Below are positions 4,691-5,143 of a DNA stretch of 5,143 bases, in pieces (positions within the stretch are counted from its first letter, which is position 1; every line of letters starts with the position of its first letter). Under the pieces are notes generated by a model. The model ran no database searches. It saw only the letters and a list, made by a program, of their open reading frames with translations, and was not told the DNA's origin. Position numbers and translations under genes: made by a program. The DNA is from Polaromonas sp. (lineage in GTDB: Bacteria > Pseudomonadota > Gammaproteobacteria > Burkholderiales > Burkholderiaceae_C), in contig JANYFF010000470.1 in the NCBI GenBank assembly GCA_025362825.1, forward strand, positions 1 through 5,143, given 5' to 3'.

Positions 4691-5143
4691 ATGGATCAAC
4701 TTAAACGCAAATCGCTCCAGTCGCTGCTTGGCCTGGGCGCCCTTGGTGCCCTTCCGGCCGCGTGGGCCGAGCTCCGAGCCGTAGAGATCGGCGCCGTTCC
4801 GGTCAACCGCGCCTACGACCTGACGGTGGCTGAAACGGCGCTCAACATCACCGGCAAGCCCGCCATGGGCATCACCATCAACGGCACCATGCCGGGGCCG
4901 GTGCTGCGATTCAGGGAAGGCGACGAGGTCCTCATTAGGGTGACGAATCAGCTCCGCGAGATGACCAGCATTCACTGGCACGGGCTGCTGGTCCCCAATA
5001 ACCAGGATGGCGTGCCGGGCGTCACCTTTCCGGGGATTCAGCCCGGCGAAACGTTCACCTATCGCTTCAAGCTTCGCCAGTCGGGTACCTACTGGTACCA
5101 CAGCCATGCGGCGCTGCAGGAGCCCTCCGGGTGTTTCGCCCCG
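4691..5143 (+). CDS. copA: CopA/PcoA-type multicopper oxidase, 3' end missing
   Basis: These are the first 151 codons of a periplasmic copper-resistance multicopper oxidase, which oxidises Cu(I) to Cu(II) with O2; the frame runs off the right edge. The family is usually about 450-620 residues, so most is missing. Residues 1-26 look like an export signal ending in AWA, with LKRKSLQSLLG where twin-arginine proteins have RRxFL: Lys5-Arg6 replaces the Arg pair. The first cupredoxin domain follows, with TINGTMPGP (62-70) and REGDEV (75-80). Two of the four copper-ligand motifs are visible: HWH (His95, His97) and HSH (His137, His139) in TYWYHSH, supplying type 2/3 copper ligands. The start ATG has only a weak ribosome site (GAG at 4682-4684), and no alternative in-frame start lies close upstream. 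It is probably co-transcribed with the cusF-like gene 78 bases before it. This copA is unrelated to the P-type ATPase of the same name. Confidence 0.94.
   Translation, partial: MDQLKRKSLQSLLGLGALGALPAAWAELRAVEIGAVPVNRAYDLTVAETALNITGKPAMGITINGTMPGPVLRFREGDEVLIRVTNQLREMTSIHWHGLLVPNNQDGVPGVTFPGIQPGETFTYRFKLRQSGTYWYHSHAALQEPSGCFAP

Noticed and set aside
4661..5107. 148-codon open frame on the - strand
   Set aside because: It lies opposite the clear multicopper oxidase start with HWH and HSH motifs. The antisense product has no family resemblance.
1..5143. tRNA, rRNA, insertion sequence, CRISPR array or attachment site
   Set aside because: I saw no cloverleaf, no transposase-like frame, no terminal inverted repeats and no regularly spaced direct repeats in the window.

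Overview
The window is a piece of a bacterial copper (and possibly silver) detoxification cluster. All confident genes lie on the + strand and encode inner-membrane or periplasmic copper-handling proteins. The presence of a DUF4148 protein, the moderately high GC content and the gene mix (cusA, copI-like cupredoxin, cusF-like, copA multicopper oxidase) suggest a betaproteobacterium of the order Burkholderiales. That assignment is inference from gene families; no rRNA or other taxonomic marker is present.

Layout. Bases 1-2595 are the C-terminal ~82% of a CusA-type RND copper pump, entering from the left edge. A 71-residue secreted or membrane-anchored ORF of unknown function (2582-2797) overlaps its end. 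Then come a putative copper-response box (2794-2809), a -10-like hexamer (2843-2848) and a leader hairpin, followed by a DUF4148 gene (2931-3242). A 315-base non-coding stretch (3243-3557) holds several hairpins, a probable terminator (3336-3374), a second copy of the box (3452-3467) and a second -10 hexamer (3501-3506). Next are a periplasmic cupredoxin resembling CopI (3558-4097), a Met-rich CusF-like metallochaperone (4202-4612) and the first 151 codons of a CopA/PcoA-type multicopper oxidase (4691 to the right edge).

How the genes fit together. CusA, with its partners presumably upstream, would export Cu(I)/Ag(I) from the periplasm across the outer membrane. The CusF-like protein would bind periplasmic Cu(I). 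The cupredoxin would bind or buffer copper, and CopA would oxidise Cu(I) to the less toxic Cu(II). The cupredoxin, cusF-like and copA genes have gaps of 104 and 78 bases and no convincing internal terminator, so they are probably one transcript.

The most interesting observation is regulatory. A 16-base box of form ATAAC-N6-GTAAT occurs twice, with 14 of 16 bases identical. Each copy is followed after exactly 33 bases by the hexamer TAAAGT. One copy precedes the DUF4148 gene and the other the cupredoxin operon. The box resembles binding sites of CusR/HprR/CopR-type response regulators. This suggests that the DUF4148 protein, whose family has no known function, is co-induced with the copper genes.
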